This document shows positions 10,498 to 19,617 of a stretch of DNA of 64,000 bases, in pieces. This DNA comes from Salipiger mangrovisoli. GTDB lineage: Bacteria; Pseudomonadota; Alphaproteobacteria; Rhodobacterales; Rhodobacteraceae. The notes under the pieces are model-generated. The model saw nothing but the letters and a program-made list of their open reading frames with translations. It was not told the DNA's origin and made no database searches. The stretch covers positions 214,119-278,118 of the forward strand of contig NZ_JADFFK010000006.1 of NCBI RefSeq assembly GCF_015223355.1, in the 5' to 3' direction. The translations under genes were made by a program, and so were the position numbers. The first letter of the stretch is position 1. Every line of letters starts with the position of its first letter.

Positions 10498-12120
10498 ATG
10501 ACACGACTGACCACCGGCGAGGTGATCGCCAAGTCCCTGAGCGCCAACGGCGTGGATACCGTCTTCGGCATTCCCGGGGCGCACATGTACGACTTCAACG
10601 ACGCGCTCGCCCGCGAGGAGGGGGTGCGCTTCATCCACACCCGGCACGAGCAGGGCGCGGGATACATGGCCTATGGCTACGCCAAGTCCACCGGCCGCGT
10701 CGGGGCCTATACCGTGGTGCCGGGGCCGGGGCTGCTCAACTCCGGCGCGGCGCTCTGCACCGCTTACGGCAGCAACGCGCCGGTGATCTGCGTCACCGGA
10801 AACATCATGTCGCACCTGATCGGGCAGGGCCGGGGCCAGCTGCATGAACTGCCCGACCACCTTGCGACGCTGCGCGGCCTGACCAAGTGGGCCGGGCGCA
10901 TCGACCATCCCACCGAAGCCGGGGACAAGATGGCCGAGGCCTTCTGCCAGATGCTCTCGGGACGCCAGCGCCCGGTGGGGATCGAGGCGCCCTGGGACGT
11001 GTTCGGCATGTCCGCCGAGGTGCCCGAGCCCGTCGCCACCGCGCCGCTTGCGCCGCCCCTGCCGGACCCCGAGGCGGTGCGCCGCGCCGCCGAGCTGATC
11101 CGCGCCGCGAAACGCCCGCTCATCATGGTCGGCTCGGGCGCGCTCGGGGCCGGGCCGCAGGTAGGGGCGCTGGCCCGACACTTGCAGGCGCCGGTCACCG
11201 CGCACCGTTCCGGCAAGGGCGTCCTGCCCGAGGATGACGCGCTTTCCCTGCTGCCGCCCGCCGCCTGGCGCTACTGGCAGGAGTGCGACCTGCTGATCGG
11301 CATCGGGTCGCGGCTCGAGCTGCAATACTTCCGCTGGCGCTGGATGCCGAAGGGGCTGAAGGTGCTGCGGCTCGACATCGACCCGACCGAGATGGTGCGG
11401 TTGAAGCCCGACTGCGGACTTGTCGCCGACGCGGCGCAGGGGCTCGATGCGCTGAACGCGGCGCTTGCGGGCGATGCCGCGCGGCCCTCGCGCGAGGCGG
11501 AGCTTGGCCAGCTGCGCGCCGAGGCCGAGGCCGCGCTCGCCACGGTCCAGCCGCAGGAGGGCTACCTGCGGGTGATCCGCGAGGTGCTGCCGCGCGACGG
11601 GTTCTTCGTCGAGGAGGTGAGCCAGGTCGGCTTCACCGCCCGCATGTGCTTTCCCGTCTACGCACCGCGCCAGTACGTGACCTGCGGCTATCAGGACAAC
11701 CTCGGCTTCGGCTTCAACACCGCGCTCGGGGTGAAGGTCGGCAACCCTGAGAAGAAGGTCGTCTCGGTTTCCGGGGACGGCGGCTTCATGTTCGGCGTGC
11801 AGGAGCTGGCAACCGCCAAGCAGTTCAACATCGCCGTGGTCGCCATCGTGTTCAACAACGGCGCCTACGGCAACGTCCGGCGCGACCAGCAGACCAGCTA
11901 CGGCAACCGCCTGCTGGGCGCGGATCTCGAGAACCCGGATTTCGTGGCGCTGGCGCGCTCCTTCGGCGTGCAGGGCTACCGGGCAGAGAGCCCGGGCGAG
12001 CTGCGCGCGGTCCTTGCCGACGCGCTCGCCCTCGATGCGCCCGTGGTCATCGAGGTGCCCGTGCAACGCGGCTCCGACGCCTCGCCCTGGCCGTTCATCC
12101 ATCCGGCGCCGCTGTCCTGA
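10498..12120 (+). CDS. ThDP-dependent enzyme, acetolactate synthase-like
   Basis: A 540-residue thiamine-diphosphate enzyme with the three-domain layout of acetolactate synthase and benzoylformate decarboxylase. It has an N-terminal PYR domain with the cofactor-activating Glu in HTRHEQGAGYMA, a central domain and a C-terminal PP domain. The ThDP motif starts at GDGGFMFGVQEL (about residue 425) and ends in VFNNGAYGN. GGAGGAGGG precedes the start, 43 bases after hpaI, so it is likely in the hpa operon. It is not a known hpa gene. Decarboxylation or carboligation of an aromatic or side-chain 2-oxo acid is a guess, and a general acetolactate-like role is possible. Confidence 0.8.
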   Translation: MTRLTTGEVIAKSLSANGVDTVFGIPGAHMYDFNDALAREEGVRFIHTRHEQGAGYMAYGYAKSTGRVGAYTVVPGPGLLNSGAALCTAYGSNAPVICVTGNIMSHLIGQGRGQLHELPDHLATLRGLTKWAGRIDHPTEAGDKMAEAFCQMLSGRQRPVGIEAPWDVFGMSAEVPEPVATAPLAPPLPDPEAVRRAAELIRAAKRPLIMVGSGALGAGPQVGALARHLQAPVTAHRSGKGVLPEDDALSLLPPAAWRYWQECDLLIGIGSRLELQYFRWRWMPKGLKVLRLDIDPTEMVRLKPDCGLVADAAQGLDALNAALAGDAARPSREAELGQLRAEAEAALATVQPQEGYLRVIREVLPRDGFFVEEVSQVGFTARMCFPVYAPRQYVTCGYQDNLGFGFNTALGVKVGNPEKKVVSVSGDGGFMFGVQELATAKQFNIAVVAIVFNNGAYGNVRRDQQTSYGNRLLGADLENPDFVALARSFGVQGYRAESPGELRAVLADALALDAPVVIEVPVQRGSDASPWPFIHPAPLS

Positions 12121-12251
12121 GCTTACGCCGAGGACCCGACCGGCGCAGCGGGGGGCGGGCCGTCCACGGATTTGCTCGCGTCGGTCCGCGAGTTCGGAAC
12201 TGCCTGTCCCAGTGGGCGCCGGGCGCGGATCGACAAGGTCGGCAAGCGGCA

Positions 12252-13083
12252 TCAGGTCTGTGTGGTGTCGATTATTTCTGCATCCCGCGCCCCGCTCTGC
12301 ACCACGTCGCAGACGAACCGGATCAACAGGTCGCGGATCAGCTCGCCCACGAAGGTTGCGGGCCTGCCCGAGAGATGGACACTCGACAGGGTGCGCGTGA
12401 TCGGCGGTCCGGCAATCGGCCGCATCGCGACCTCGCCGCGTTCCAGCATTTCGCGGCTGTAGAGCTTGCCGCCGATGAATGCGCCAGAGCCGTACTTCAG
12501 GGCGTTGCTTATGGCCCGGACGAAGCGGGCCCGCTCGTTGATCTCTCGCTGCAATGGCCGTCGAGGGTCGCCGCGGCGAACTGGCGGTACATGATCGGCG
12601 GCTTTGCGGATTTTCTCGATCTCGATGAGTTCTCCGGGAGGGCCAATGATGTCGGCAAGGCCGATCAGCACCAACTGCTCGCGCAGCACTGGTCGGATGA
12701 CGAGCTCGGATCGGTTTGGGGGTGAAAGTCATCGCCACGTCGATCTTGTTCTGCAGCGTGTGCGCCAACGTGCTGCTCGGGACGCTTTCGGTCAGCGCGA
12801 GGTTGATCTCCGGGTGGTCTTCCAGCACGGTCCGAAGGAACTCCTCCCCGATCAGCTTGACCACGGAATAGGCCAGCCCGATGGCGAAATTCCCCGACAT
12901 ATCACCCACCGCAGGGCGCAAGCTATCTTCCGTCGCGAGCAGCCCCTTGAGCAGCGGAAGGGCGTGGCGGTAGAGCAGTTCTCCCGCTGCAGTCGGGGTC
13001 ATTCCTCTCGGATCGCCTGTGAATAGGCTGGTGGCGCAGCTCGCCTCCAGTTTGGCGAGTTGTGGAAGTTCCTCTATGCCGGG
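12252..13083 (-). pseudogene. Broken LysR-family regulator (frameshifts, no HTH)
   Basis: Conserved LysR-like sequence is split over three reading frames. From about 13070 it reads LPQLAKLEASCATSLFTGDP and continues to KIDVAMTFTPKP near 12710. The frame changes to LREQLVLIGLADIIGPPGE. At about 12555-12600 the homologous stretch (PIMYRQFAAATLDGHCS) is in another frame. NERARFVRAISNALKYGSGA then returns and runs to the stop at 12252. A recognisable N-terminal helix-turn-helix is missing upstream. Two or more frameshifts plus loss of the DNA-binding domain make function unlikely. It lies between the hpa operon and the carnitine-type island. Confidence 0.75.
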
Positions 13084-13242
13084 CATCCGAATGGCGGTAC
13101 CGACCCGCGACCCATTGCCAGTTTGCAACGCTGCCCAGCCCCTGTGGCCAGCGACCGCCGTAGCCTCCATACGCTAAGACGGTGAGTGGAATGCCTAGGG
13201 TCTAGAAATAGCAATATTTGGCCCGATCCGCCTCGTCCGTCG

Positions 13243-14184
13243 TCAGCGCGACTGGTCTCGCGGATCAGACAAGCGCTGATTCTGGAAATTTTCTTCGGCC
13301 GCAGTGCCTGCACTCTGGATCCACCCAAGGAACACCTGCGCGCTCTGCGACATCGGCGTGGCGGCGGTGACAAAATAGGACGTGCCGAGGTCCACCTCGC
13401 CACCGGGCCACATCCGCAGCGCGCCCTCGCGCACCGCGCCGCTGGCGATCGAGCGCCAGCCCAGCATCACACCGCGACCGTCGAGCACCGCCTGCGCTGC
13501 CTGCACGTAGTTGTTGAAGGTCTGCCCCGAGAGCCGCCCGCGCGCGATGCCGCGGGTGCGCAGGTAATCCTCCCAGCCTGCCCAATGCTGGTTGTGCGGG
13601 CTGCGCACATGAATCAGCGGCGCGCTGTCGAGGCCGATGCCTTCGGCCTCCAGCCGTTCGAGCAGCGCCGGGGCCGCCACCGGGCAGACCCGCTCGTCGA
13701 AGAGCTTCAGCGTGCGCCCCTCGCGCCAGCCGCCGGTGCCGTAGCGCACGGCAATGTCGATGCCCGGCGCGAGATGGGGCAGGTCCGTCGCCGGGGCCTG
13801 CACGTTCACCGTGATCTCGGGATGACGGGCGTAGAACTCCGGCAGGCTGGGCATCAGCCAGTAGGTCGCCATACCGAGCGTGCAGGAAACGGTCACCTGG
13901 TTGCCCTCTTGCCCGCTGAGCGCGCGGATGTCCTCGAGCGCGGCGGCGATCTGTCCGAGCCCGTCGCGCACCGCCCGCGCCAGCAGTTCCCCCGCCTCGG
14001 TCAGCTGCGCCGGGCGCGTGGCCCGGTCGACCAGTGGCGCGCCCACGTGCTCCTCCAGCGACTTCAGTGCCTGGCTGACCGCCGGTTGGGTCACGTTGAG
14101 CCGCGCGGCGGCAAGCTGCATCGAGCCATGGCGCGAGACGGCCTCGAAGGTGGTCAGCAGGCGAAGCGGCGGCAGGCGATCCAT
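13243..14184 (-). CDS. LysR-family regulator, GcvA-like
   Basis: A 313-residue LysR regulator of the GcvA/AmpR-like subgroup. The winged HTH (LRLLTTFEAVSRHGSMQLAA, then NVTQPAVSQALKSLEEHVGA) covers residues 7-55. The effector domain includes GIDIAVRYGTGGWREG near residue 165, the DIAIRYG-type motif of this subgroup. It is divergent from the gamma-butyrobetaine dioxygenase-like gene, with an inverted repeat in the 117-base intergenic region, and is the likely regulator of that gene. Confidence 0.92.
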   Translation of the reverse strand: MDRLPPLRLLTTFEAVSRHGSMQLAAARLNVTQPAVSQALKSLEEHVGAPLVDRATRPAQLTEAGELLARAVRDGLGQIAAALEDIRALSGQEGNQVTVSCTLGMATYWLMPSLPEFYARHPEITVNVQAPATDLPHLAPGIDIAVRYGTGGWREGRTLKLFDERVCPVAAPALLERLEAEGIGLDSAPLIHVRSPHNQHWAGWEDYLRTRGIARGRLSGQTFNNYVQAAQAVLDGRGVMLGWRSIASGAVREGALRMWPGGEVDLGTSYFVTAATPMSQSAQVFLGWIQSAGTAAEENFQNQRLSDPRDQSR

Positions 14185-14187
14185 TTC

Positions 14188-14208
14188 ATAACCCTGGGCT
14201 TAAGTTAT
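14188..14208. promoter_or_regulatory. ATAAC-N11-GTTAT LysR-type box
   Basis: ATAAC and GTTAT separated by 11 bases form an inverted repeat directly upstream of the LysR start and in front of the divergent dioxygenase gene. The length and T-N11-A-like core fit a LysR-type operator. Assignment is by position and symmetry. Confidence 0.5.
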
Positions 14209-14301
14209 CATCACGCTAATCCGGCTGTCGCGGAAAGAAAACCCATGGGATGCTTGTTTCGGAAACTCCCGAAACACACGCTCAACACACTGGAAAATAT
14301 G

Positions 14302-15441
14302 ATGAACGTGATGACACCTCCGATTGCCGCCCCGGTCCTGAAGGACAAGGGGCTCGAGCTTGCCCTCTCGGACGGCGCCAGCCATTACTTCAATTACTTC
14401 TGGCTCCGCGACAATTGCCCCAGCTCGTTCAACGCCGACACGCGCGAGCGCAGCTTCGACATCTTCCACCTCGACACCGCCCCCCGCGCGCAGACCGCGG
14501 AGGTCGTCGGCGATGCGCTGAAGATCACCTGGGCGGACGAGGATCACGTCACCCGCTTCCCGCTGGACTGGCTCGAGGCCTACAAGACCCCTGCGCGCCG
14601 CCCCGACCCGGCGGACCTGCCGCGCAAGGCATGGTATGGCGACCACTACCCCGACGTGCCGCGCTTCAGCCAACCCGAGCTGCTGGCCGACCCTGCGCTG
14701 CGGGCAAAATGGATCGAGGCGCTGCTGGTCGAAGGCTTCGTGATCCTCACCGACATGCCGAACAGCGATGCGGGCATCACCGAAACCGCAGAGATGATCG
14801 GTCAGGTCCGCCCGACCTTCTTCGGCGACTACTTCGACGTGAAGACCCACATCAACCCGACCAACACCGCCTATACCGCCTCGGCGCTGGAGCTGCATAC
14901 CGACACCCCCGCCGAGGAACACGCGCCGGGCGTCCAGTTCCTGCATTGCCGGGCCAACACCGTCGAGGGAGGCTACAGCCTCTATGCCGATGGCGTGGCC
15001 GTGGCCAACGATTTCCGGCTCCGCGATCCCGAGGGGTTCAAGGTGCTCTCGGAGGTGCCCGTGCCGTTCTTCTGCGAGCATGACACCTACGACATGCGCT
15101 CGCGCCAGACGATCATCGAGCTGGACCGGCATGGCGAGGTGTCCGGCCTGACCATCAGCCAGCACATGCTGGACATCTCCGATCTGGAGCAGGAGCTGCT
15201 GGACAGCTGGTACCCGGCCTTCTGCCGCTTCGGGAAGATGCTGCAGGAAGAGAAATACATGATGACCTTCCTAATGAAGGCCGGTGAATGCATGGTCTTC
15301 GACAATCACCGCATCGTGCATGGCCGCGCCGCCTACACGGCCGAAAGCGGCGATCGCTACCTGCGCGGCTGCTACACCGACCGGGCCGAGGTGCGCTCGA
15401 CCTACCGCGCGCTGGTCAGCGAGGGGCGCTTCAAGAAATGA
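14302..15441 (+). CDS. Gamma-butyrobetaine dioxygenase-like Fe(II)/2-oxoglutarate oxygenase
   Basis: About 379 residues, matching bacterial gamma-butyrobetaine hydroxylase, which makes L-carnitine with O2 and 2-oxoglutarate. A GBBH-like N-terminal domain (ASHYFNYFWLRDNCPSS) is followed by a TauD-like core. The iron ligands are H199 and D201 (ELHTDTP) and H340 (DNHRIVHGR), and RGCYTDRAEVRS supplies the 2OG-binding Arg. The N-terminal zinc site usually has CxCxxC, while here only C39 of that cluster is evident. The start is uncertain among ATGs at 14299, 14302 and 14311, and a GGAA favours 14302. It overlaps the next gene (ATGA). The neighbouring carnitine genes support the assignment. Confidence 0.82.
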   Translation: MNVMTPPIAAPVLKDKGLELALSDGASHYFNYFWLRDNCPSSFNADTRERSFDIFHLDTAPRAQTAEVVGDALKITWADEDHVTRFPLDWLEAYKTPARRPDPADLPRKAWYGDHYPDVPRFSQPELLADPALRAKWIEALLVEGFVILTDMPNSDAGITETAEMIGQVRPTFFGDYFDVKTHINPTNTAYTASALELHTDTPAEEHAPGVQFLHCRANTVEGGYSLYADGVAVANDFRLRDPEGFKVLSEVPVPFFCEHDTYDMRSRQTIIELDRHGEVSGLTISQHMLDISDLEQELLDSWYPAFCRFGKMLQEEKYMMTFLMKAGECMVFDNHRIVHGRAAYTAESGDRYLRGCYTDRAEVRSTYRALVSEGRFKK

Positions 15442-16184
15442 GCGCCGCATCCCTGCACAGCCTGCCGGAGACCGCGACCGATCCTGCCGCGCTGCGGCAG
15501 GATCTCGCGGCGGCGTTCCGCATTTGCCACCAGATGGGCTGGAGCGAGTCCGTCGGCAACCACTTCAGTGCCGCTGTCTCAGAGGATGGTGCCCGCCTCC
15601 TGCTCAACCCGCGCTGGCAGCACTTTGCGACGATCCGGCCCGAGGACCTGCTGCTGCTCGACAGCGGTGACGAGACGGTGCTGGACGGCCCCGATGCGCC
15701 CGATGCCTCGGCCTGGTGCGTGCATGGCACGCTGCACCGCAGGAAGCCCGAGGCGAAGGTGATCCTGCATTGCCATTCGCCCTATGCCACGGCGCTTTCC
15801 TGCCTTGCCGATCCCACGGTCGTGCCGATCGACAACAACACCGCGCGCTTCTACGGGCGCACCGCCTATGACCTCGATTTCGGCGGCATCGCCGATGCCG
15901 AGGAAGAGGGCGAGCGGCTGGCGGACTCGCTGGGCGACAAGTCGGTGCTGGTGATGGGCAACCACGGGATCACCGTGGTCGGCGAGACCGTGGCCGACGC
16001 CTACGAGGACCTCTACTTCTTCGAGAAGGCCGCACAGACGCTGATCCTCGCGCGCTCCAGCGGCGAAAAGCTCTCGGTGCTGTCGGACGCGGTGGCGCAG
16101 AACACTGCCGACGGCTGGCGCGCCTATCGTGGCATGGCGGCCCGGCACTTCGACTTCCTGAAGGCGCAACTGCCCGCGCTCTGA
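15438..16184 (+). CDS. Class II aldolase/adducin-family protein
   Basis: A 248-residue class II aldolase/adducin-fold protein. The zinc-site motifs are HGTLHRRKPEAKVILHCHSP (residues about 96-115) and a later GNHGITVVG His. The family includes L-fuculose-phosphate aldolase, RhaD and decarboxylases. The N-terminal phosphate-site region (GWSESVGNHFSAAV) resembles members without phosphorylated substrates. It is translationally coupled to the dioxygenase and so probably acts on a product or by-product of that step. The substrate is unknown. A second family member occurs at 27.7 kb. Confidence 0.85.
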   Translation: MSAASLHSLPETATDPAALRQDLAAAFRICHQMGWSESVGNHFSAAVSEDGARLLLNPRWQHFATIRPEDLLLLDSGDETVLDGPDAPDASAWCVHGTLHRRKPEAKVILHCHSPYATALSCLADPTVVPIDNNTARFYGRTAYDLDFGGIADAEEEGERLADSLGDKSVLVMGNHGITVVGETVADAYEDLYFFEKAAQTLILARSSGEKLSVLSDAVAQNTADGWRAYRGMAARHFDFLKAQLPAL

Positions 16185-16191
16185 TCCACTC

Positions 16192-16224
16192 CCGTACGGG
16201 GCCGCGATGCGCGGCCCCGTACGG
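16192..16224 (+). terminator. Strong hairpin after the dioxygenase-aldolase pair
   Basis: A perfect 15-base-pair stem (16192-16206 with 16210-16224) closes a three-base loop, 8 bases after the aldolase stop. No T-run follows. It probably ends the short operon or insulates the downstream LysR gene. Confidence 0.65.
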
Positions 16225-16292
16225 CGCAGGTCTCGCCCGCCGGCGCGGGCTGCGCTATTCAGCGGCAGCCATTCCAGCAAACGAGGCCCGCC

Positions 16293-17201
16293 ATCAAACG
16301 TTTCCCTTCCATTCAGGCGCTGCGCGCCATCGAAAGCGTCGAGCGCAACGGCGCGCTCTGGAGGGCGGCGGCGGAGCTGAACGTCACCCGCAGCGCGGTG
16401 AGCCACCAGCTGCGCCTGCTGGAAAGCGATCTCGGCTTCAAGATTCTCGAACGCAACGGCAACCGTACCGAAATCACCCCGCGCGCCCGCGCTTATGCCG
16501 AGGACGTGCGCCGCGCCCTGAGCATGATCGCATCGTCGACCGCCCGCGTCGCGCAGCACGGGCTGACCGGGCGGCTGACGGTGAGCGCGCCGCCGGGCTT
16601 CGCCTCGGCCTGGCTGTGCCTGCACATCGGCGATTTCCTCGCCGAGAACCCCGAAGTGGTGCTGAACGTGATCAGCACCCACAACCTCGCGGACACCAAC
16701 AACCCCGAGGTCGACATCTTCATCACCTTCGGGCAGGAGCCGCGCGCGCACCTGCTGATCGAGCCACTGATGTCGGTCGAATTCACCCCGCTCTGCAGCC
16801 CCGCCTACCTGAGCCAGTTCAAGAGCTTCAACGATCTGGGGATCCTCAAGGCCGCGACCTTGCTGCACATGAACGACTTCACCGATTGGGAAAACTGGAT
16901 GCAGCTGTCCGGTCTGCCGCCGGAAAATGCCCACCGGGGTATCTGCTATTCGGACATGAACATCGTTCACACCGCGGTTCTGTCAGGTCAGGGAATCGCG
17001 ATCGGCGATACGGTCCTGTGGCGCGAGGAGCTGCGCGAAGGCCGGTTGATGCGTCCTTTTGCACCATCCCTGCACGCGGACACGGGGTATTTTCTTTGCA
17101 CGCCCGAAGAAAACCTCGAGAACCAGATCGTGGTTGAATTTTCTAACTGGCTGAAAAGACGACTGGAATTGAGCAGGTTTCGCCGCAAACGCAACGCGTG
17201 A
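16293..17201 (+). CDS. LysR-family regulator with apparent ATC start
   Basis: A LysR regulator of about 302 residues. The HTH is complete only if translation starts at 16293: KRFPSIQALRAIESVERNGA leads into LNVTRSAVSHQLRLLESDLG, with the effector domain after it. No in-frame ATG, GTG or TTG occurs between the preceding hairpin and the HTH. The codon in the normal start position is ATC, preceded six bases upstream by GAGG. The first conventional start (GTG 16398) would delete most of the HTH. Either a rare ATC start is used, or a G has mutated to C. It faces the ABC-transporter operon, its likely target. Confidence 0.8.
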   Translation: MKRFPSIQALRAIESVERNGALWRAAAELNVTRSAVSHQLRLLESDLGFKILERNGNRTEITPRARAYAEDVRRALSMIASSTARVAQHGLTGRLTVSAPPGFASAWLCLHIGDFLAENPEVVLNVISTHNLADTNNPEVDIFITFGQEPRAHLLIEPLMSVEFTPLCSPAYLSQFKSFNDLGILKAATLLHMNDFTDWENWMQLSGLPPENAHRGICYSDMNIVHTAVLSGQGIAIGDTVLWREELREGRLMRPFAPSLHADTGYFLCTPEENLENQIVVEFSNWLKRRLELSRFRRKRNA

Positions 17202-17216
17202 CAAATTTCGTTTGTC
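17200..17216. promoter_or_regulatory. GACAAA-N5-TTTGTC inverted repeat
   Basis: A perfect 6+6 inverted repeat around TTTCG, extended by GCG/CGC flanks. It starts on the last bases of the LysR stop codon and lies 70 bases upstream of the ABC operon. It could be a LysR-type box for the transporter operon or a weak terminator for the regulator gene. Sequence alone does not decide between them. Confidence 0.4.
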
Positions 17217-17286
17217 GCGCTCCTCAACAAGTTTCATTTGCGGTCCACGTTCGCGCTTCCCTAGGTTTGTCGCATAACGGACAGGA

Positions 17287-18336
17287 ATGAAAAGCGAGGC
17301 GATTGTGGCGAACACAACGCAGATCGAAGCACGTTCGGTCGGAAAAAAGTTTGGGAAATTCCACGCCTTGCGCGACATTTCCCTGGAAATCGCCGAAGGC
17401 GAATTCCTCTCGTTGCTGGGGCCTTCGGGCTCGGGCAAGACCACCTTCCTGACGCTGCTCGGAGGGTATGAAAACACCACCTCGGGACAGCTGTTTCTCG
17501 AAGGGCAGGACATGACGGGATGGACCGCGAACCAGCGCGGCTTCGGCATGGTTTTCCAGGGCTACGCGCTCTTCCCGCACCTGACGGTGGCGGAGAACAT
17601 CGCCTTCCCGCTGAAGGTGCAGAAACGCTCCAAGGCGCAGATCGCCGATCGGGTGGCGCAGATGGTCGAGATGGTCGGCCTTTCCGGACATGAGAACAAG
17701 AAGCCGAAAGCGCTCTCGGGCGGCCAGCAGCAGCGCGTGGCGCTGGCCCGGGCGCTGGCCTATGAGCCCAAGGTGCTGCTGCTCGACGAGCCTTTCTCGG
17801 CGCTCGACAAGAACCTGCGTGGCCAGATGCAGGAGGAGCTGCGCCGCCTGCACCGCGAGCTCGGCACCACTTTCGTCTTTGTCACCCATGACCAGGAAGA
17901 GGCGCTGGCGCTGTCGTCGCGCATCGCCATCTTCAACCACGGCGAGCTGCAGCAGGTCGGTACCCCGGATGATGTCTACGAGCGTCCCGCCAACCGTTTC
18001 ACCGCCGAGTTCCTCGGCGACATCAATATCCTGTCCCTCGACGGCACATCCGGCGTCGCCGGAACCCCGATCAAGCTGCCGGGCAATGCCGCGGGGCTTG
18101 GCCACCTCGCCGTCCGCCCGGAGCATATGCGGCTCGCCGCCGAGGGCGACGCCAACCAGCTGCCGGTTCGGCTGCGCGACCGGGTCTACCTCGGCTCGAA
18201 GTCCCGCCTGCTGCTGGAAACGCAGGCCGGCGAGGAGCTGATGCTCTACCTCGACAACGGTGCCGGCCCCGCCGCACCGCAGACCGGAGCCGAGCTCCGC
18301 GTCGCCTGGGACGTGCAGGACAGCTTCGCCGTCTGA
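17287..18336 (+). CDS. ABC transporter ATP-binding protein, PotA-type
   Basis: A 349-residue importer ATPase of the spermidine/putrescine/iron (PotA/FbpC) class. The Walker A is LLGPSGSGKTTFL, the Q-loop is in GMVFQGYALFPHLTV, the signature is [15 protein letters not shown] and the Walker B is VLLLDEPFSALD. The C-terminal TOBE-like domain (about residues 240-349) includes LAVRPEHMRL. With the binding protein and two permeases downstream it forms a complete importer. The carnitine/betaine neighbourhood suggests a quaternary-ammonium or polyamine-derived substrate (inference). Confidence 0.93.
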   Translation: MKSEAIVANTTQIEARSVGKKFGKFHALRDISLEIAEGEFLSLLGPSGSGKTTFLTLLGGYENTTSGQLFLEGQDMTGWTANQRGFGMVFQGYALFPHLTVAENIAFPLKVQKRSKAQIADRVAQMVEMVGLSGHENKKPKALSGGQQQRVALARALAYEPKVLLLDEPFSALDKNLRGQMQEELRRLHRELGTTFVFVTHDQEEALALSSRIAIFNHGELQQVGTPDDVYERPANRFTAEFLGDINILSLDGTSGVAGTPIKLPGNAAGLGHLAVRPEHMRLAAEGDANQLPVRLRDRVYLGSKSRLLLETQAGEELMLYLDNGAGPAAPQTGAELRVAWDVQDSFAV

Positions 18337-18449
18337 CGCCCTCCCACCCTGCCTCGCCTTGTGATCCGGCGCGCCGCGCGCACCGGGCCGGGGCAGATTT
18401 GTCCCCCGACACTCTCTTCCAATCAAGAAACGAAACGACAGGTGAGTAC

Positions 18450-19562
18450 ATGAACAGCCATTTCCAGAACGATTGCGTCGAAATCCTCAAGGAACGTCAG
18501 GCGAGGGGGCAGATCTCGCGCCGGCAGATGCTGCAGGGTCTCGGAGCGCTGATGGGCACCACGGCCATCGGCCTCGGCGCGCGCAGCGCGCATGCCGAGA
18601 CCGGCAAGCTGGTTTTCGTCAACTGGGGCGGCGATGCGCTCGACGCCATGGACGAAGCCTTCGGCAAGCCCTTCACGGCCGAGACCGGCATCAAGGTGCT
18701 CTACGACGGCTCCGGCCCGACCGAGGGCGCGATCATCGCGCAGGCCAAGGGCGGCAACCCGACCTGGGACCTCGTCGATGCCGAGCCCTTCTCGGCGCAG
18801 GCGCTCGGCCGTCAGGGCATGATCGAACCCATCGATTACGACATCGTCGATCCGGCCAAGCAGCGTGAGGGCTTCCAGTGGGAGTACTCGTCCTCCTGCT
18901 ACTTCTACTCCTACGTCATCGCCTATGACGCCACGCAGTTCGACACGCCGCCGACCTCGCTGGCCGATTTCTTCGACGCCGAGAAGTTCCCCGGCAAGCG
19001 CGCCATGTACAAATGGGGCGCGGGCATGTGGGAGGCGGCGCTGCTCGCCGATGGCGTGGCGCCCGAGGACCTCTACCCGCTGGATCTCGACCGCGCGCAC
19101 AAGAAGATCGAGGGCTTCAAGGAGCACATCGGTGCCTTCTGGGGCGGCGGCGCGGAGAGCCAGTCGCTGCTGCTCAACGGCGACGTGTCGATGGCGCTGA
19201 TCTGGAACACCCGGGCGAGCCTGCTGCACAAGGACACCGAGGGCGAGATCACCTTCACCTGGGATGACGGCATCATCGGGCCGGGCGGCATCGCCGTGGT
19301 CAAGGGCAACCCCGGCGGCACCGAGGCGGCGATGCGCTACATCGCGGCGACGCAGGAGCCCGAGCGCCAGGTGGTGCTGTTCCAGATGCTCGGCAACGGT
19401 CCGAGCAACCCGGCGGCAGACGCGCTGATCCCCGAGGAGGAGCGCATGTTCAACCCGATGGATCCCGAGAACCTGCCCAAGCAGACCGCGCTCGACATGG
19501 ACTGGTACGAGAAGAACTACAGCGCGGCGCTCGACGCCTACCTGCAGATCATCTCCGCCTGA
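18450..19562 (+). CDS. ABC transporter substrate-binding protein, PotD-type, Tat signal
   Basis: A 370-residue periplasmic binding protein of the PotD/PotF class (KLVFVNWGGDALDAMDEAFG after the leader). The N-terminus has a twin-arginine-like signal, ISRRQMLQGLGALMGTTAIG, ending at ARSAHA, which suggests export in folded form. GEYMN is preceded by AGGTGAG, supporting ATG 18450. It binds the substrate for the permease pair downstream. The substrate is probably a cationic or betaine-like compound, judged by family and context. Confidence 0.9.
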   Translation: MNSHFQNDCVEILKERQARGQISRRQMLQGLGALMGTTAIGLGARSAHAETGKLVFVNWGGDALDAMDEAFGKPFTAETGIKVLYDGSGPTEGAIIAQAKGGNPTWDLVDAEPFSAQALGRQGMIEPIDYDIVDPAKQREGFQWEYSSSCYFYSYVIAYDATQFDTPPTSLADFFDAEKFPGKRAMYKWGAGMWEAALLADGVAPEDLYPLDLDRAHKKIEGFKEHIGAFWGGGAESQSLLLNGDVSMALIWNTRASLLHKDTEGEITFTWDDGIIGPGGIAVVKGNPGGTEAAMRYIAATQEPERQVVLFQMLGNGPSNPAADALIPEEERMFNPMDPENLPKQTALDMDWYEKNYSAALDAYLQIISA

Positions 19563-19617
19563 TCCCGTCATCCCCGCCGCCCCGTGCCCTGTCGCGGGGC
19601 GGCGCCAAGGAGCCTCC

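Noticed and set aside
10330..13170. A 946-codon open frame on the minus strand
   Set aside because: Most of it lies antisense to the ThDP enzyme gene and is rich in Arg/Gly/Ala typical of shadow frames. Only its first third matches a LysR protein, reported as the pseudogene.
13186..14301. A long N-terminal extension of the dioxygenase gene
   Set aside because: The frame stays open through the divergent LysR gene, but the family length and domain start fit a start near 14302.
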